Part shown: piece after piece, positions 42,797 to 50,598 of the stretch
Numbering within the stretch: position 1 is the stretch's first letter
How the letters are laid out: every line of letters starts with the position of its first letter
Assembly: GCF_009765355.1 (NCBI RefSeq)
Contig: NZ_VTHK01000024.1
Location: 62,001-126,000 of the forward strand
Direction: 5' to 3'
From: Amycolatopsis anabasis
Lineage (GTDB): Bacteria; Actinomycetota; Actinomycetes; Mycobacteriales; Pseudonocardiaceae
DNA: 64,000 nt
The notes under the pieces: generated by a model
Told to the model about the DNA's origin: nothing
Databases searched by the model: none
The model's input: only the letters and a program-made list of their open reading frames with translations
Translations under genes and position numbers: made by a program

Positions 42797-43035
42797 TGCA
42801 GGCCGAAGACCTTGCTCTTGCGTTGCAGATCGTCGACGTAGGCGACCGCCACCTGGGCGAAGTTCACGGTCACCTCGGCGCCCTCCTTGGTGCGGAAGGT
42901 TTCCACCGAACCGGCCTTGAGGAACTTGGCGAGCTTGCTTTCGAGATCGGTTTCCTCCTCGGTGGGCAGCGCGAACACCAGGGGTTCGCCACCGGCGGCT
43001 AGATGCAGGATGAGTGCGGGTTTCGTATCGGCCAT
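42793..43035 (-). CDS. Small conserved-looking protein of unknown function
   Basis: An 80-aa soluble protein: MADTKPALILHLAAGGEPLV, then an acidic helix (TEEETDLESKLAKFLKAG) and ETFRTKEGAEVTVNFAQVAV. Regular strand-helix-strand composition and normal codon use support a real gene, but I do not recognise the family. It ends with a TAG sharing the bases CTAA with the acyl-CoA dehydrogenase stop on the other strand. It is divergent from the espG-like gene. Confidence 0.65.
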   Translation of the reverse strand: MADTKPALILHLAAGGEPLVFALPTEEETDLESKLAKFLKAGSVETFRTKEGAEVTVNFAQVAVAYVDDLQRKSKVFGLH

Positions 43036-43183
43036 GGCATCCAGAACAGCAGTGGCCGATCATGCGCGGCAAGCGCTTTCGCTGACGGCTGAGCAATAGC
43101 GCGCTCCGGCTGCGGTGGTCGCACGCGGTCGGCTAACGTGACCAGCCGACCGCTGCCGAGCACGCCCAGGGGGATAACCGGTC

Positions 43184-43948
43184 ATGGCCTACTCGTTCTC
43201 GCTGTCGCTGGCGGCCGTGGACATGCTGCTGGAGCAGGCCGGGACCCCGCGTGCGCCGTTCCCGTTCCAGGTGCCGCACATCGGCACCACGCACGACCAG
43301 CGGGCCCAGGTGCGTGAGGCGGTCTTCGACGACCTCCGGACCCGGGGCCTGATGCGCGGGCAGCACCTCGAGGACGACGTCGACCTCGCGCTGCGGACGT
43401 TCGCCCGGTCCCCGATCGCGATCACCGCGGCGGCGCAGCTGGAGAGCGACGGGAAGCGGTTGTTCGCACGGGCGTGCTCGGACGGCCAGTACGCCGTGGT
43501 CGTGCGGCAGGACGAGAACCTGCTGGTGTTCGAGGAGGCCCGCCCGACCGGGATCGTCCCGGCGATCGTCGACCTGCTTCCGCTGACCCCGGCGGCGCCC
43601 GGCCAGTCGGTGACCATCGCGCAACCGGCCGCCCAGCCCGTCCGCGGGCCGCGTTCCGACGAGGGTTACGACCCGTTCGCCGGGGTCGCCGCGCCGCGGT
43701 CGCACGGCGGCGGTCAGCTGCGGATGGTGGAACGGATCTTCGAGAAGCCCAAGAAGCGGGTCGGCCAGTTCACCGTGTTCGTGCCGGGCGCGATGCTGGA
43801 CCCGACGGCGTGGTTCGACACCGAGGACGGCCGGTACTTCATGACGCTGCGCGAAGCGCCGGACGGGCAGACCTGGATCACCTACGCCCCGGCGGACAAC
43901 GCGCGGATCGCCCAGCACCTGTATGCCCAGCTCGAAGGCCATCTGTAA
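43184..43948 (+). CDS. EspG-family ESX secretion-associated protein
   Basis: A 254-aa cytoplasmic chaperone-like protein. EspG proteins bind PE/PPE substrates of type VII secretion. Marks are SLAAVDMLLEQAG at the start, an N-terminal beta/alpha half with DGQYAVVVRQDENLLVFEEA, a Gly/Pro linker with SDEGYDPFAG, and the C-terminal FFMTLREAPDG-type strand (GRYFMTLREAPDGQTWITY). ATG 43184 follows GGGGGAT. It precedes a small ESX-like gene and a PPE-like gene, its likely clients. No EccB-EccE or MycP genes are in the window. Confidence 0.85.
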   Translation: MAYSFSLSLAAVDMLLEQAGTPRAPFPFQVPHIGTTHDQRAQVREAVFDDLRTRGLMRGQHLEDDVDLALRTFARSPIAITAAAQLESDGKRLFARACSDGQYAVVVRQDENLLVFEEARPTGIVPAIVDLLPLTPAAPGQSVTIAQPAAQPVRGPRSDEGYDPFAGVAAPRSHGGGQLRMVERIFEKPKKRVGQFTVFVPGAMLDPTAWFDTEDGRYFMTLREAPDGQTWITYAPADNARIAQHLYAQLEGHL

Positions 43949-43959
43949 GCCGTCCATTC

Positions 43960-43977
43960 GCGAACGGAACCGTTCGC
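43960..43977. promoter_or_regulatory. Palindrome between espG-like and small ESX gene
   Basis: GCGAACGG-AA-CCGTTCGC, a perfect eight-base inverted repeat 12 bp after the espG-like stop. It could be a terminator hairpin or an operator for the downstream pair. A -10-like TAGACT lies near 44042. Confidence 0.45.
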
Positions 43978-44088
43978 CGTCCGGGTGCGTCGCAGTGCTG
44001 GATGGCCGGGCGAAACGCGCCTTGTGCGCGGTGCCCGGCTAGTAGACTTCCCGGCAGCAGACGTATCGGCTAAGGATGTGGGGCTGCG

Positions 44089-44550
44089 ATGGCAGATCCG
44101 GATGCCCAGGGCTCGGGGTTCATGGCTTCGGTGGGCGCGGCGGTCGGCGCCGCGGTGGGCGGCGTGCTGAGCAAGCAGGCCATCGAGGCCACCAAGACCG
44201 AGGCGCGCAAGCTCACCGACTCGGCCCGTTCGGGCGGGTTCGCGATCAGCGAGCAGGGCGCCGACGAGTACATCCGGGTGTTCCGCGAGTTCGAGGACGC
44301 CCTGGACTCGGTGAAGCGCAAGCTGGACACCGCCGGTCAGGAGCCCAAGCTCGGCGGCAGCAACTACGCGACGCTGATCTCCGACCGCACCCGGCTGATG
44401 GCCAGCGGCGACGAGCAGTCCTACGAGACGCAGCTGACCTCGCTCGGCGAGATCGTGCGGCAGGCCCGCGAGGCCTTCGAGCTGGCCAAGAAGCAGTATT
44501 CCCGGATCGACGGCGAAGGTGTGCAGACCTTCGGCGGAGTGCGGGCCTGA
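44089..44550 (+). CDS. Small helical ESX/PE-like protein
   Basis: A 153-aa protein with a Gly/Ala-rich start (ASVGAAVGAAVGGVLSKQAI) and two long amphipathic helices: GADEYIRVFREFEDALDSVKRK and YETQLTSLGEIVRQAREAFELAKKQY, quoted here in part. The helical-hairpin layout and position between EspG and a PPE-like gene suggest a partner or substrate of the ESX system, in the place of a PE protein, though the PE motif is absent. It ends 13 bp before the PPE-like gene. Confidence 0.65.
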   Translation: MADPDAQGSGFMASVGAAVGAAVGGVLSKQAIEATKTEARKLTDSARSGGFAISEQGADEYIRVFREFEDALDSVKRKLDTAGQEPKLGGSNYATLISDRTRLMASGDEQSYETQLTSLGEIVRQAREAFELAKKQYSRIDGEGVQTFGGVRA

Positions 44551-44563
44551 GGGGGAACGAGCC

Positions 44564-46087
44564 ATGGGTAATCCTTACGAGAGCGACCGGCAGCCCGATG
44601 CGAGCTATGCGGCGCGGTACCGCCAGCCGGACAACCCGTACGCCGGTTCGAGCGGGCCGTACGTCTCCCGGGACGAGGCGCTCAAGCAGCAGCTGATCGC
44701 GGAGGGCTACGACCCGACCACGGACAGCTTCTGGGACCTGTTCAGCAACCTCAAGGCCCGCGCGGTCGGCACCGCCAAGGCCAATGAGCAGGCCGCCAAG
44801 GAGGCGCAGCAGCTCGGCAAGCACGCCGAATACCGCGACGGCCTGTCGCCGTCGAACGCCGACTACCAGGGCTACGACCACGCCAAGCTCAAGGAGATGG
44901 TCTCGACCATCAACACCGAGCAGGTCACCAGCGTGTCCAGCGCGTGGACCGATCTGGCCAACGCCATGGCGACCTTCGGCCAGAACCTCGGCCAGGCGGC
45001 CACCAAGTCCGGCGCCACCTGGAAGGGCGACGCGGCGGAGTCCGCGTACAACTTCGTTTCCGGGCTGAGCAAGTGGAGCGACGACAGCGGGAAGACCGCC
45101 CAGCTGGCGGCGGACCGCGTGTACAGCCAGTCGCAGGCCGCCCAGCAGGCGAAGAACGCCATGCCGGAGGAGGTCAAGTTCAACTGGGACGACGAGATGA
45201 AGAAGTGGGCCACCGCGGGCCCCTTCGACTTCGGCTCCTCGGTGAAGCAGTCCTTCGAGACCTACCAGGCGAGCAACAAGGCGCATGACGAGGCCGTCGG
45301 CGTGATGGCCGCCTACGACAAGGGCCTCTACGAGGCGTCGCACCAGCAGCCGGTGTTCAGCCCGCCGCCGAAGTTCGAGAGCGGCGGCGGCTCGCACCAC
45401 ATCAGCGGCCGGGTCGACGGCTCGATCGACCCGGGCAACGGCAACACCAACTCGTCCGGCTACACCGGCACCAACCTGGGCTCCGGCAACCCGGGCGGCG
45501 GCAGTCAGGGCGGCAGCCCGAATCTCGGGGGCGGCGGCGGCAGCTACCCGCCCACCCCGACGCCGGCCCCGCTGCCCCCGGTCGGCGGCGGCCCGCGGAC
45601 CGGTTCGGGCAGCATCCCGATCGGCGCCGGTCGCACCGCGCCGACCGGCTACAAACCGTCGAACCTGCCCACGTCCTCGTCCAACCCGAACCACAACCCC
45701 GGCCTCACCGGGATGGGCCCGATGCCGATGGGCATGGCCGGTGGCTTCGGCGCCGGGCTCGACGGCAACGAGTACAACAGCAAGGTCGGCCGCGGCGGCG
45801 GTTTCGGCCCCGGTGGCAGCGGCGGTGGTTCCGCGGCCGCCGGTGGCGCGTCCGGCGCGGCCAAACCGGGCGGGGTCGGCGCGGCCGAGGCCGCGGCGGG
45901 CCGGGGCATCGGCGCCGCGGGCGCGGCCGGTAAGGGCGGCCCCGCCGGGATGGGCGGAATGGGTGCCGGGCGCGGCAAGGGCGAGGAGGACGCCGAGCAC
46001 CAGCGGCCCTCGTTCCTGCTGGAAGGCGATCCGGACGAGGTGTTCGGCACCGACCAGCGCACCGCGCCGCCGGTCATCGGCGAGTAA
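44564..46087 (+). CDS. PPE/WXG-type ESX secretion substrate with Gly-rich linker
   Basis: A 507-aa protein. After about 90 polar residues, a helical region (roughly 95-260) carries a WXG-like turn (SGATWKGDAAESAYNFVSGL) and long helices typical of PPE-like substrates. Residues about 285-470 are Gly/Pro/Ser-rich and low complexity. The tail is charged and ends in DQRTAPPVIGE. ATG 44564 follows GAGGGGGAAC. It is the likely client of the upstream EspG protein and is closed by a strong terminator at 46101. Confidence 0.78.
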   Translation: MGNPYESDRQPDASYAARYRQPDNPYAGSSGPYVSRDEALKQQLIAEGYDPTTDSFWDLFSNLKARAVGTAKANEQAAKEAQQLGKHAEYRDGLSPSNADYQGYDHAKLKEMVSTINTEQVTSVSSAWTDLANAMATFGQNLGQAATKSGATWKGDAAESAYNFVSGLSKWSDDSGKTAQLAADRVYSQSQAAQQAKNAMPEEVKFNWDDEMKKWATAGPFDFGSSVKQSFETYQASNKAHDEAVGVMAAYDKGLYEASHQQPVFSPPPKFESGGGSHHISGRVDGSIDPGNGNTNSSGYTGTNLGSGNPGGGSQGGSPNLGGGGGSYPPTPTPAPLPPVGGGPRTGSGSIPIGAGRTAPTGYKPSNLPTSSSNPNHNPGLTGMGPMPMGMAGGFGAGLDGNEYNSKVGRGGGFGPGGSGGGSAAAGGASGAAKPGGVGAAEAAAGRGIGAAGAAGKGGPAGMGGMGAGRGKGEEDAEHQRPSFLLEGDPDEVFGTDQRTAPPVIGE

Positions 46088-46100
46088 GGACGAAACGAAG

Positions 46101-46132
46101 AACGCCCCGGCTTCGCGGCCGGGGCGTTTTCC
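46101..46132. terminator. Intrinsic terminator after the PPE-like gene
   Basis: AACGCCCCGGC, a TTCG loop, then GCCGGGGCGTTTT: a long G+C stem with a UUCG-type loop and T-run. It begins 13 bp after the stop and serves the plus strand; the stem also faces the end of glfT1 on the minus strand (stop at 46150). Confidence 0.9.
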
Positions 46133-46149
46133 GTTTCAGCACCGGAAGA

Positions 46150-47058
46150 TCAGTAGCGGAAGAACTTCTCCCGGCGGCCCTGGCGGACCAGGCGCAGCCA
46201 CTGCAGGAACGCCTTGGGGTCGCGTTTCACGCCGACGAAGTAGAGGCCGAACCGCAGCACCTCGAGCGCGCCGATCTTGCGCATACCCGGCTGGGAGAGC
46301 AGGTAACCGCGGTTGCGGTAGGTGTAGTAGCGCTTGACCTCGTTCTCCGGGTCCTGCGCGTGGAACCGGCCGCCGAGCATCGGCTTGAACTCGTCCGAAC
46401 CGTCCGGGTGCAGGTAGGTGGCCTTGAGCGAGGTGCCGAACGGCAGACCGGACCGCACCAGCCTGCGGTGCACCTCGACCTCGTCGCCGCGGAAGAACAG
46501 CCGCAGATCCGGCACCCCGACAACGTCCAAAGTGGACGATCGGAACAGGGCGCCGTTGAACAGCGACGCGATGCCGGGCAGGAAGTCGACGCCGAGTTGG
46601 TCCGACGAGCGCTTCCAGGTGAGCCCGCGGCGCAGCGGGAACGCCAGCTTCGCCGGGGTGTCGATGTTCGCCACCACCGGGGAGATCTCCGCGAGGTCGC
46701 GTTTGACCGCCTCGTCCATCAGCACCGCGAGCACGGTCTCGTCGGCGGGGCGGCCGTCGTCGTCGGCGAGCCACACCCAGTCGGCGCCGAGCGACAACGC
46801 GTGCAGCATGCCGAGCGCGAACCCGCCCGCGCCGCCGAGGTTGCGGTGCGAGGGCAGGTAGGTGTGCGGCAGCGGGTACGACTCCACCACGTCCCGGGCC
46901 GACTGGTCGGGCCCGTTGTCCACCACCACGAGGTGGTCGACCGGATGGGTCTGCGCGGCGATGATCTTCAGCGAGTCCGCGAGCAGCTCACGCCGGTGCC
47001 GGGTGACCACCACGGCCACCACGGCACCCGCACGCAGTTCCCGCGTCTCCGCTGCCAT
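46150..47058 (-). CDS. glfT1: Galactofuranosyltransferase GlfT1
   Basis: A 302-aa GT2 enzyme that adds the first galactofuranose residues to the decaprenyl-linked linker. The GT-A motifs are VVAVVVTRHRRELLADSLK, NLGGAGGFALGM and the metal motif WVWLADDDGRPAD; FFRGDEVEVHRRLV is the late acidic region. ATG 47058 shares one base with the TGA of the Wzt gene. The frame extending to 47217 is not coding. The Wzm-Wzt-GlfT1 set is the conserved Rv3781-Rv3783 module of galactan synthesis and export. Confidence 0.92.
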   Translation of the reverse strand: MAAETRELRAGAVVAVVVTRHRRELLADSLKIIAAQTHPVDHLVVVDNGPDQSARDVVESYPLPHTYLPSHRNLGGAGGFALGMLHALSLGADWVWLADDDGRPADETVLAVLMDEAVKRDLAEISPVVANIDTPAKLAFPLRRGLTWKRSSDQLGVDFLPGIASLFNGALFRSSTLDVVGVPDLRLFFRGDEVEVHRRLVRSGLPFGTSLKATYLHPDGSDEFKPMLGGRFHAQDPENEVKRYYTYRNRGYLLSQPGMRKIGALEVLRFGLYFVGVKRDPKAFLQWLRLVRQGRREKFFRY

Positions 47059-47867
47059 CACTCGCCGCCTTTGACCGCCGGTGCCGCCGCGAGCCGTTCG
47101 GCCGCCTCGGGGGTGATGTTCTCGAACGGGTCGTAGCCCTTGTACGCGGTGAGCACCTCGCGGAGCCCGCCGCGCATCTTCATCCGCCCCTCGTCCATCC
47201 ACACGGCCGAGGTGCACAGCTCCAACAGTAGGTCGTCCTGGTGCGAAGCGAAGACCAGCAGGCCGGACCGTTTCACCAGATCCACCAGCCGGTCGCGGGC
47301 CTTGTTCAGGAAGGCGGCGTCCACCGCGCCGATTCCCTCGTCCAGCAACAGGATCTCCGGGTCGATCGAGGTGACCACGCCGAGCGCCAGGCGGACCCGC
47401 ATACCGGTGGAGTAGGTGCGCAGCGGCATCGACAGGTAGTCGCCGAGTTCGGTGAACTCCGCGATGTCGTCGACCCGCTTCTCCATCTGCTTGCGGGTCA
47501 TGCCCAGGTACAGCCCGCGGATCAGGATGTTCTCGTAGCCGGAGATCTCCTGGTCCATGCCGACTCCGAGGTCGAACACCGGCGCCACGCGACCCTCGAT
47601 CCGGGCCGCGCCCCGGGTCGGCTCGTAGATTCCCGAAAGCAGGCGCAGCAGGGTCGACTTCCCGGCGCCGTTGTGGCCGACCAGGCCGATCCGGTCGCCG
47701 TCGGAAACCGAGATGGTGATGTCGTGCAGGGCCTCGATGACCGGGACCTTGCTCTCGGTGCCGATCTTCCCGCCGACCTTGCCGAGGACCTTCTTCTTCA
47801 GCGAACGGCTCTTCGCGTCGAAGATCGGGAAGTCGACCGAAGCGTTCCAGACGTCAATGCGGACCAT
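47058..47867 (-). CDS. ABC transporter ATPase for galactan export (Wzt type)
   Basis: A 269-aa ATP-binding subunit. Walker A is GLVGHNGAGKST (residues 61-72), the signature is YSTGMRVRLALG, Walker B EILLLDEGIGAVD, and the switch His is in VFASHQDD. It has no long C-terminal carbohydrate-binding domain, like the Rv3781 type. The stop overlaps the glfT1 start and it begins 3 bp after the Wzm stop. It should power transfer of lipid-linked galactan to the outer face of the membrane. Confidence 0.93.
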   Translation of the reverse strand: MVRIDVWNASVDFPIFDAKSRSLKKKVLGKVGGKIGTESKVPVIEALHDITISVSDGDRIGLVGHNGAGKSTLLRLLSGIYEPTRGAARIEGRVAPVFDLGVGMDQEISGYENILIRGLYLGMTRKQMEKRVDDIAEFTELGDYLSMPLRTYSTGMRVRLALGVVTSIDPEILLLDEGIGAVDAAFLNKARDRLVDLVKRSGLLVFASHQDDLLLELCTSAVWMDEGRMKMRGGLREVLTAYKGYDPFENITPEAAERLAAAPAVKGGE

Positions 47868-47870
47868 GTG

Positions 47871-48866
47871 TCACACCCAATACGAGACGCGGGATCGGTA
47901 GTTGCGCATGACCACGAGCGCGAGGGTCCAGCCGACGACGGCGAAACCGCCGACGACCACCCAGTGGTGCCAGCTCTGCTCGTTGCCGATCAACGGCGCG
48001 CGCACGATCTGGATGAAGTGGTACAGCGGGTTCAGCTCGGCGATGTACTCGCGCCAGGCGGCCGAGCTTTCGAACTTCTTCTTCAGGATGTCGGTCGACC
48101 ACACGATCGGCGTCATGAAGAACAGCAGGTTGATCAGGCTGTTGATCACCTGCGGGATGTCCCGGAACCGGGTCGAGATGATGCCGAACAGCAGCACCAC
48201 CCAGCCCGCGTTCAGCGCGATCAGCGCGAACCCGGGGATCGCCAGCAGCGCGCTCCAGTTCAGGCCCGGCTGCGGCACGCCACCCTCGGTGATCACGTAG
48301 CCGGACTTCGTGATCCCGCCCCAGAAGACCGCCAGCATGATGAAGTAGATGACCAGGTTGTGCGCGAACATGATCATCTGCCGCCACACCGTGCGCAGCA
48401 CGTACACCGACAGCGGCGCGGGCAGGTGCTTGATCAGGCCCTCGTTCGCGATGAACGTCTCGGTGCCCTCGGTGATGCACCCGAGCATGAAGTTCCAGAC
48501 GATGAAGCCCGTGGTGATGTAGGGCAGGAACGTCGAGATCGGCGAACCGAACAGCTGCGAGTAGAGCAGGCCCAGGCCCAGCGCCGTGATGCCCATGCTG
48601 AGGGTGATCCACAGCGGGCCGAGCACCGAACGCCGGTAACGCTGCTTGATGTCCTGCCAGCCGAGGTGCGTCCACAGCTCCCGCTGGGCGAAACCGCTGC
48701 GGAGATCGGCGAAGGCACGGGTGAAACTACGGCGGTCCGGCGGCGGTGCGGGAGGGGCCGCCGCGGCGGGGCTCGCGGCCTGAACGGTGCTGGGGGCGGT
48801 CACGGAGAACGAGGGTACCGACGCCTGCCCCACGGGTTCGTCCGGGCGTCGGCTAGCCAATGTCAT
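47871..48866 (-). CDS. ABC transporter permease for galactan export (Wzm type)
   Basis: A 331-aa ABC-2 permease. About 55 N-terminal residues are Pro/Ala-rich and probably disordered. The core begins ELWTHLGWQDIKQRYRRSVL and includes the ABC-2 loop LGPLWITLSMGITALGLGLL. Six helices follow; LLFFMTPIVWS is a typical late helix. ATG 48866 overlaps the methyltransferase stop by four bases; the frame to 49772 beyond this is antisense. Homologue of Rv3783. Confidence 0.92.
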   Translation of the reverse strand: MTLASRRPDEPVGQASVPSFSVTAPSTVQAASPAAAAPPAPPPDRRSFTRAFADLRSGFAQRELWTHLGWQDIKQRYRRSVLGPLWITLSMGITALGLGLLYSQLFGSPISTFLPYITTGFIVWNFMLGCITEGTETFIANEGLIKHLPAPLSVYVLRTVWRQMIMFAHNLVIYFIMLAVFWGGITKSGYVITEGGVPQPGLNWSALLAIPGFALIALNAGWVVLLFGIISTRFRDIPQVINSLINLLFFMTPIVWSTDILKKKFESSAAWREYIAELNPLYHFIQIVRAPLIGNEQSWHHWVVVGGFAVVGWTLALVVMRNYRSRVSYWV

Positions 48867-49705
48867 GTTTCCAGGACGCGGACCACCACTTGTTCGTTGG
48901 CATAGGTGTAACCCTCGTAACTGAATTCGATCCCGGTCCGCTCGACGTACTCGTGCCAGGCGCGGGCCTCGTGTCCCTGCCACCCCGGGAAGTTGAAGAA
49001 CTCGTCGAACAGGATGACGCTGCCCGGCCGCAGCCGGGGGCCCACCTGGTCCAGGACGGTTTTCGCGGAGCTGTAGAGATCGCCGTCGACGTGCAGGAAG
49101 TCGACCGGGCCGGGGTGGGCGGCGAGGAAGTCCGGCAGCGTCTCGTCGAACCAGCCGACGACCAGTTCCGCCCCCGGGACGTCCGGCAGCCCGTCGACCG
49201 AGAACGTCCCGGCCGGGAAGCCGTTGCGCCAGTTCTCCGGCAGGCCCTCGAACGAGTCGAACCCGTACACCCCGCCCTCGGGGCGCGCGGTCGCGATGAC
49301 CTTCAGGGTGCCGCCGGTGTACACCCCGAATTCGAGGGCCATCCCGCCACCGGGGGCGAGGGAGAGCGCGTGTTCCAGGGTCGCCACCGGTTCCGCGAAA
49401 TGCGGCGCGGTCGGCATGTGCTCGCGCACGAACCGGTTCGACTCCCGGGCGGCCTCGCGGTCGGCCGCGTAGACGATGTCGCGCCGCGAGCGGATCTCGA
49501 ACTCGATGAGCCGGTCGAACACCCGCCGGGACTGGGCCTCGTGCTCGGTGCGCAGGTCGGCCACCACGCGTTCCAGCTGCTCGATCCGGCGGAGCTGCTC
49601 GTCGTGCATCGGCCGGAGGACTTCCTCGACCGCGTGCATGGTCTTGTCCCGCATGGCCTTCCGGAGGGCTTCCGCGCGAAGCAGATCGCGTAGCTTGGCG
49701 AGCAT
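48863..49705 (-). CDS. SAM-dependent methyltransferase, TylF/macrocin O-methyltransferase-like
   Basis: A 280-aa class I methyltransferase. A coiled-coil-like N-terminus (residues about 1-80, many Glu/Arg) is followed by the SAM loop MALEFGVYTGGTLKVIA, VYGFDSFEGLPENW, and DFLHVDGDLYSS, the acidic metal region of the TylF group. ATG 49705 follows AAAGGAG. It leads the operon methyltransferase-Wzm-Wzt-GlfT1 with four-base overlaps, suggesting it methylates the exported glycan or its lipid-linked precursor. That role is inference from position. Confidence 0.85.
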   Translation of the reverse strand: MLAKLRDLLRAEALRKAMRDKTMHAVEEVLRPMHDEQLRRIEQLERVVADLRTEHEAQSRRVFDRLIEFEIRSRRDIVYAADREAARESNRFVREHMPTAPHFAEPVATLEHALSLAPGGGMALEFGVYTGGTLKVIATARPEGGVYGFDSFEGLPENWRNGFPAGTFSVDGLPDVPGAELVVGWFDETLPDFLAAHPGPVDFLHVDGDLYSSAKTVLDQVGPRLRPGSVILFDEFFNFPGWQGHEARAWHEYVERTGIEFSYEGYTYANEQVVVRVLET

Positions 49706-49875
49706 CGGCGCTCCTTTCGTGCTGGTCGGCACGGTCGGATGTCGGCCCAGCCTCCCCTCGAAGTGCCAGCACCGCGGATTGCGCGGAGCCTACGTCAGGT
49801 CCTTACTCATGGGCGGTCACCACACCCATGATTACACCCGGACGGGGGTCGCCGCGCGGTGCGGAACCTGCTAGC

Positions 49876-50454
49876 TCAGAGGTACTGCCCGGTCCCGGTG
49901 ATGCCGTGGCCGTGGCCTTCCTGACCACCGGCGGACGCGCCCGGGGGCAGGCCGCGGCGCATTTGCTCCAGCTGCACGCGGGCCGCCATCTGCTGGGCGA
50001 ACAGCGCGGTCTGGATGCCGTGGAAGAGGCCCTCCAGCCAGCCGACCAGCTGGGCCTGCGCGATCCGGAGCTCCGCGTCGGACGGGGTCGCGTCGTCGCG
50101 GAACGGCGCGACCAGGCGTTCCAGCTCGTCCTGCAGCTCGGGGGCCAGCGCCTGCTCGAGCTCCTTGATCGAGGTCTCGTGGATCTGGCGGACCCGGTCG
50201 CGGCTCGCGTCGTCCAGCGGCGCCGCGCGGACCTCCTCGAGCAACTGCTTGATCATGGTCCCGATGCGCATCACCTTGGCCGGCTCCTCGACCAGGTCGC
50301 CGACCGATTCGTCGGCGCCCTCGGCCTCGGTGTCCCCGGCGATGCGGGCCGTGCCGACGGGCGAGCCGTCCGGCCCGACGACGACCACGTGGTGAGCCGG
50401 TTCGGCCTCGGAGTTACCGGCTGCGCTTGACTGTGCGGAATTCGGCTCGGTCAT
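49876..50454 (-). CDS. bpa: Bacterial proteasome activator Bpa/PafE
   Basis: A 192-aa ring-forming activator that opens the 20S proteasome gate without ATP. The helical core spans residues about 60-165 (KVMRIGTMIKQLLEEVRAAP, then ELQDELERLVAPF and GWLEGLFHGIQTALFAQQMA). The protein ends in GTGQYL, the C-terminal GQYL motif that docks into the proteasome alpha ring. The start ATG 50454 is favoured by GGATGGAG; ATG 50463 is also in frame. In mycobacteria the homologue (Rv3780) likewise sits beside the Wzt/Wzm genes. Confidence 0.95.
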   Translation of the reverse strand: MTEPNSAQSSAAGNSEAEPAHHVVVVGPDGSPVGTARIAGDTEAEGADESVGDLVEEPAKVMRIGTMIKQLLEEVRAAPLDDASRDRVRQIHETSIKELEQALAPELQDELERLVAPFRDDATPSDAELRIAQAQLVGWLEGLFHGIQTALFAQQMAARVQLEQMRRGLPPGASAGGQEGHGHGITGTGQYL

Positions 50455-50598
50455 ATGCTCCATCCTGGCCCAGGTCTCCGAACGCGTCGCAGGGCGTTCG
50501 CGTCGTCCGTGCCCGAGGGTAGCCGGGATGGTCGCACCGCGTGCCCACCAGGCCAACCCCGGTAGCGCGCCCGATATGTGCCTCCGTACGGTGTGCCC

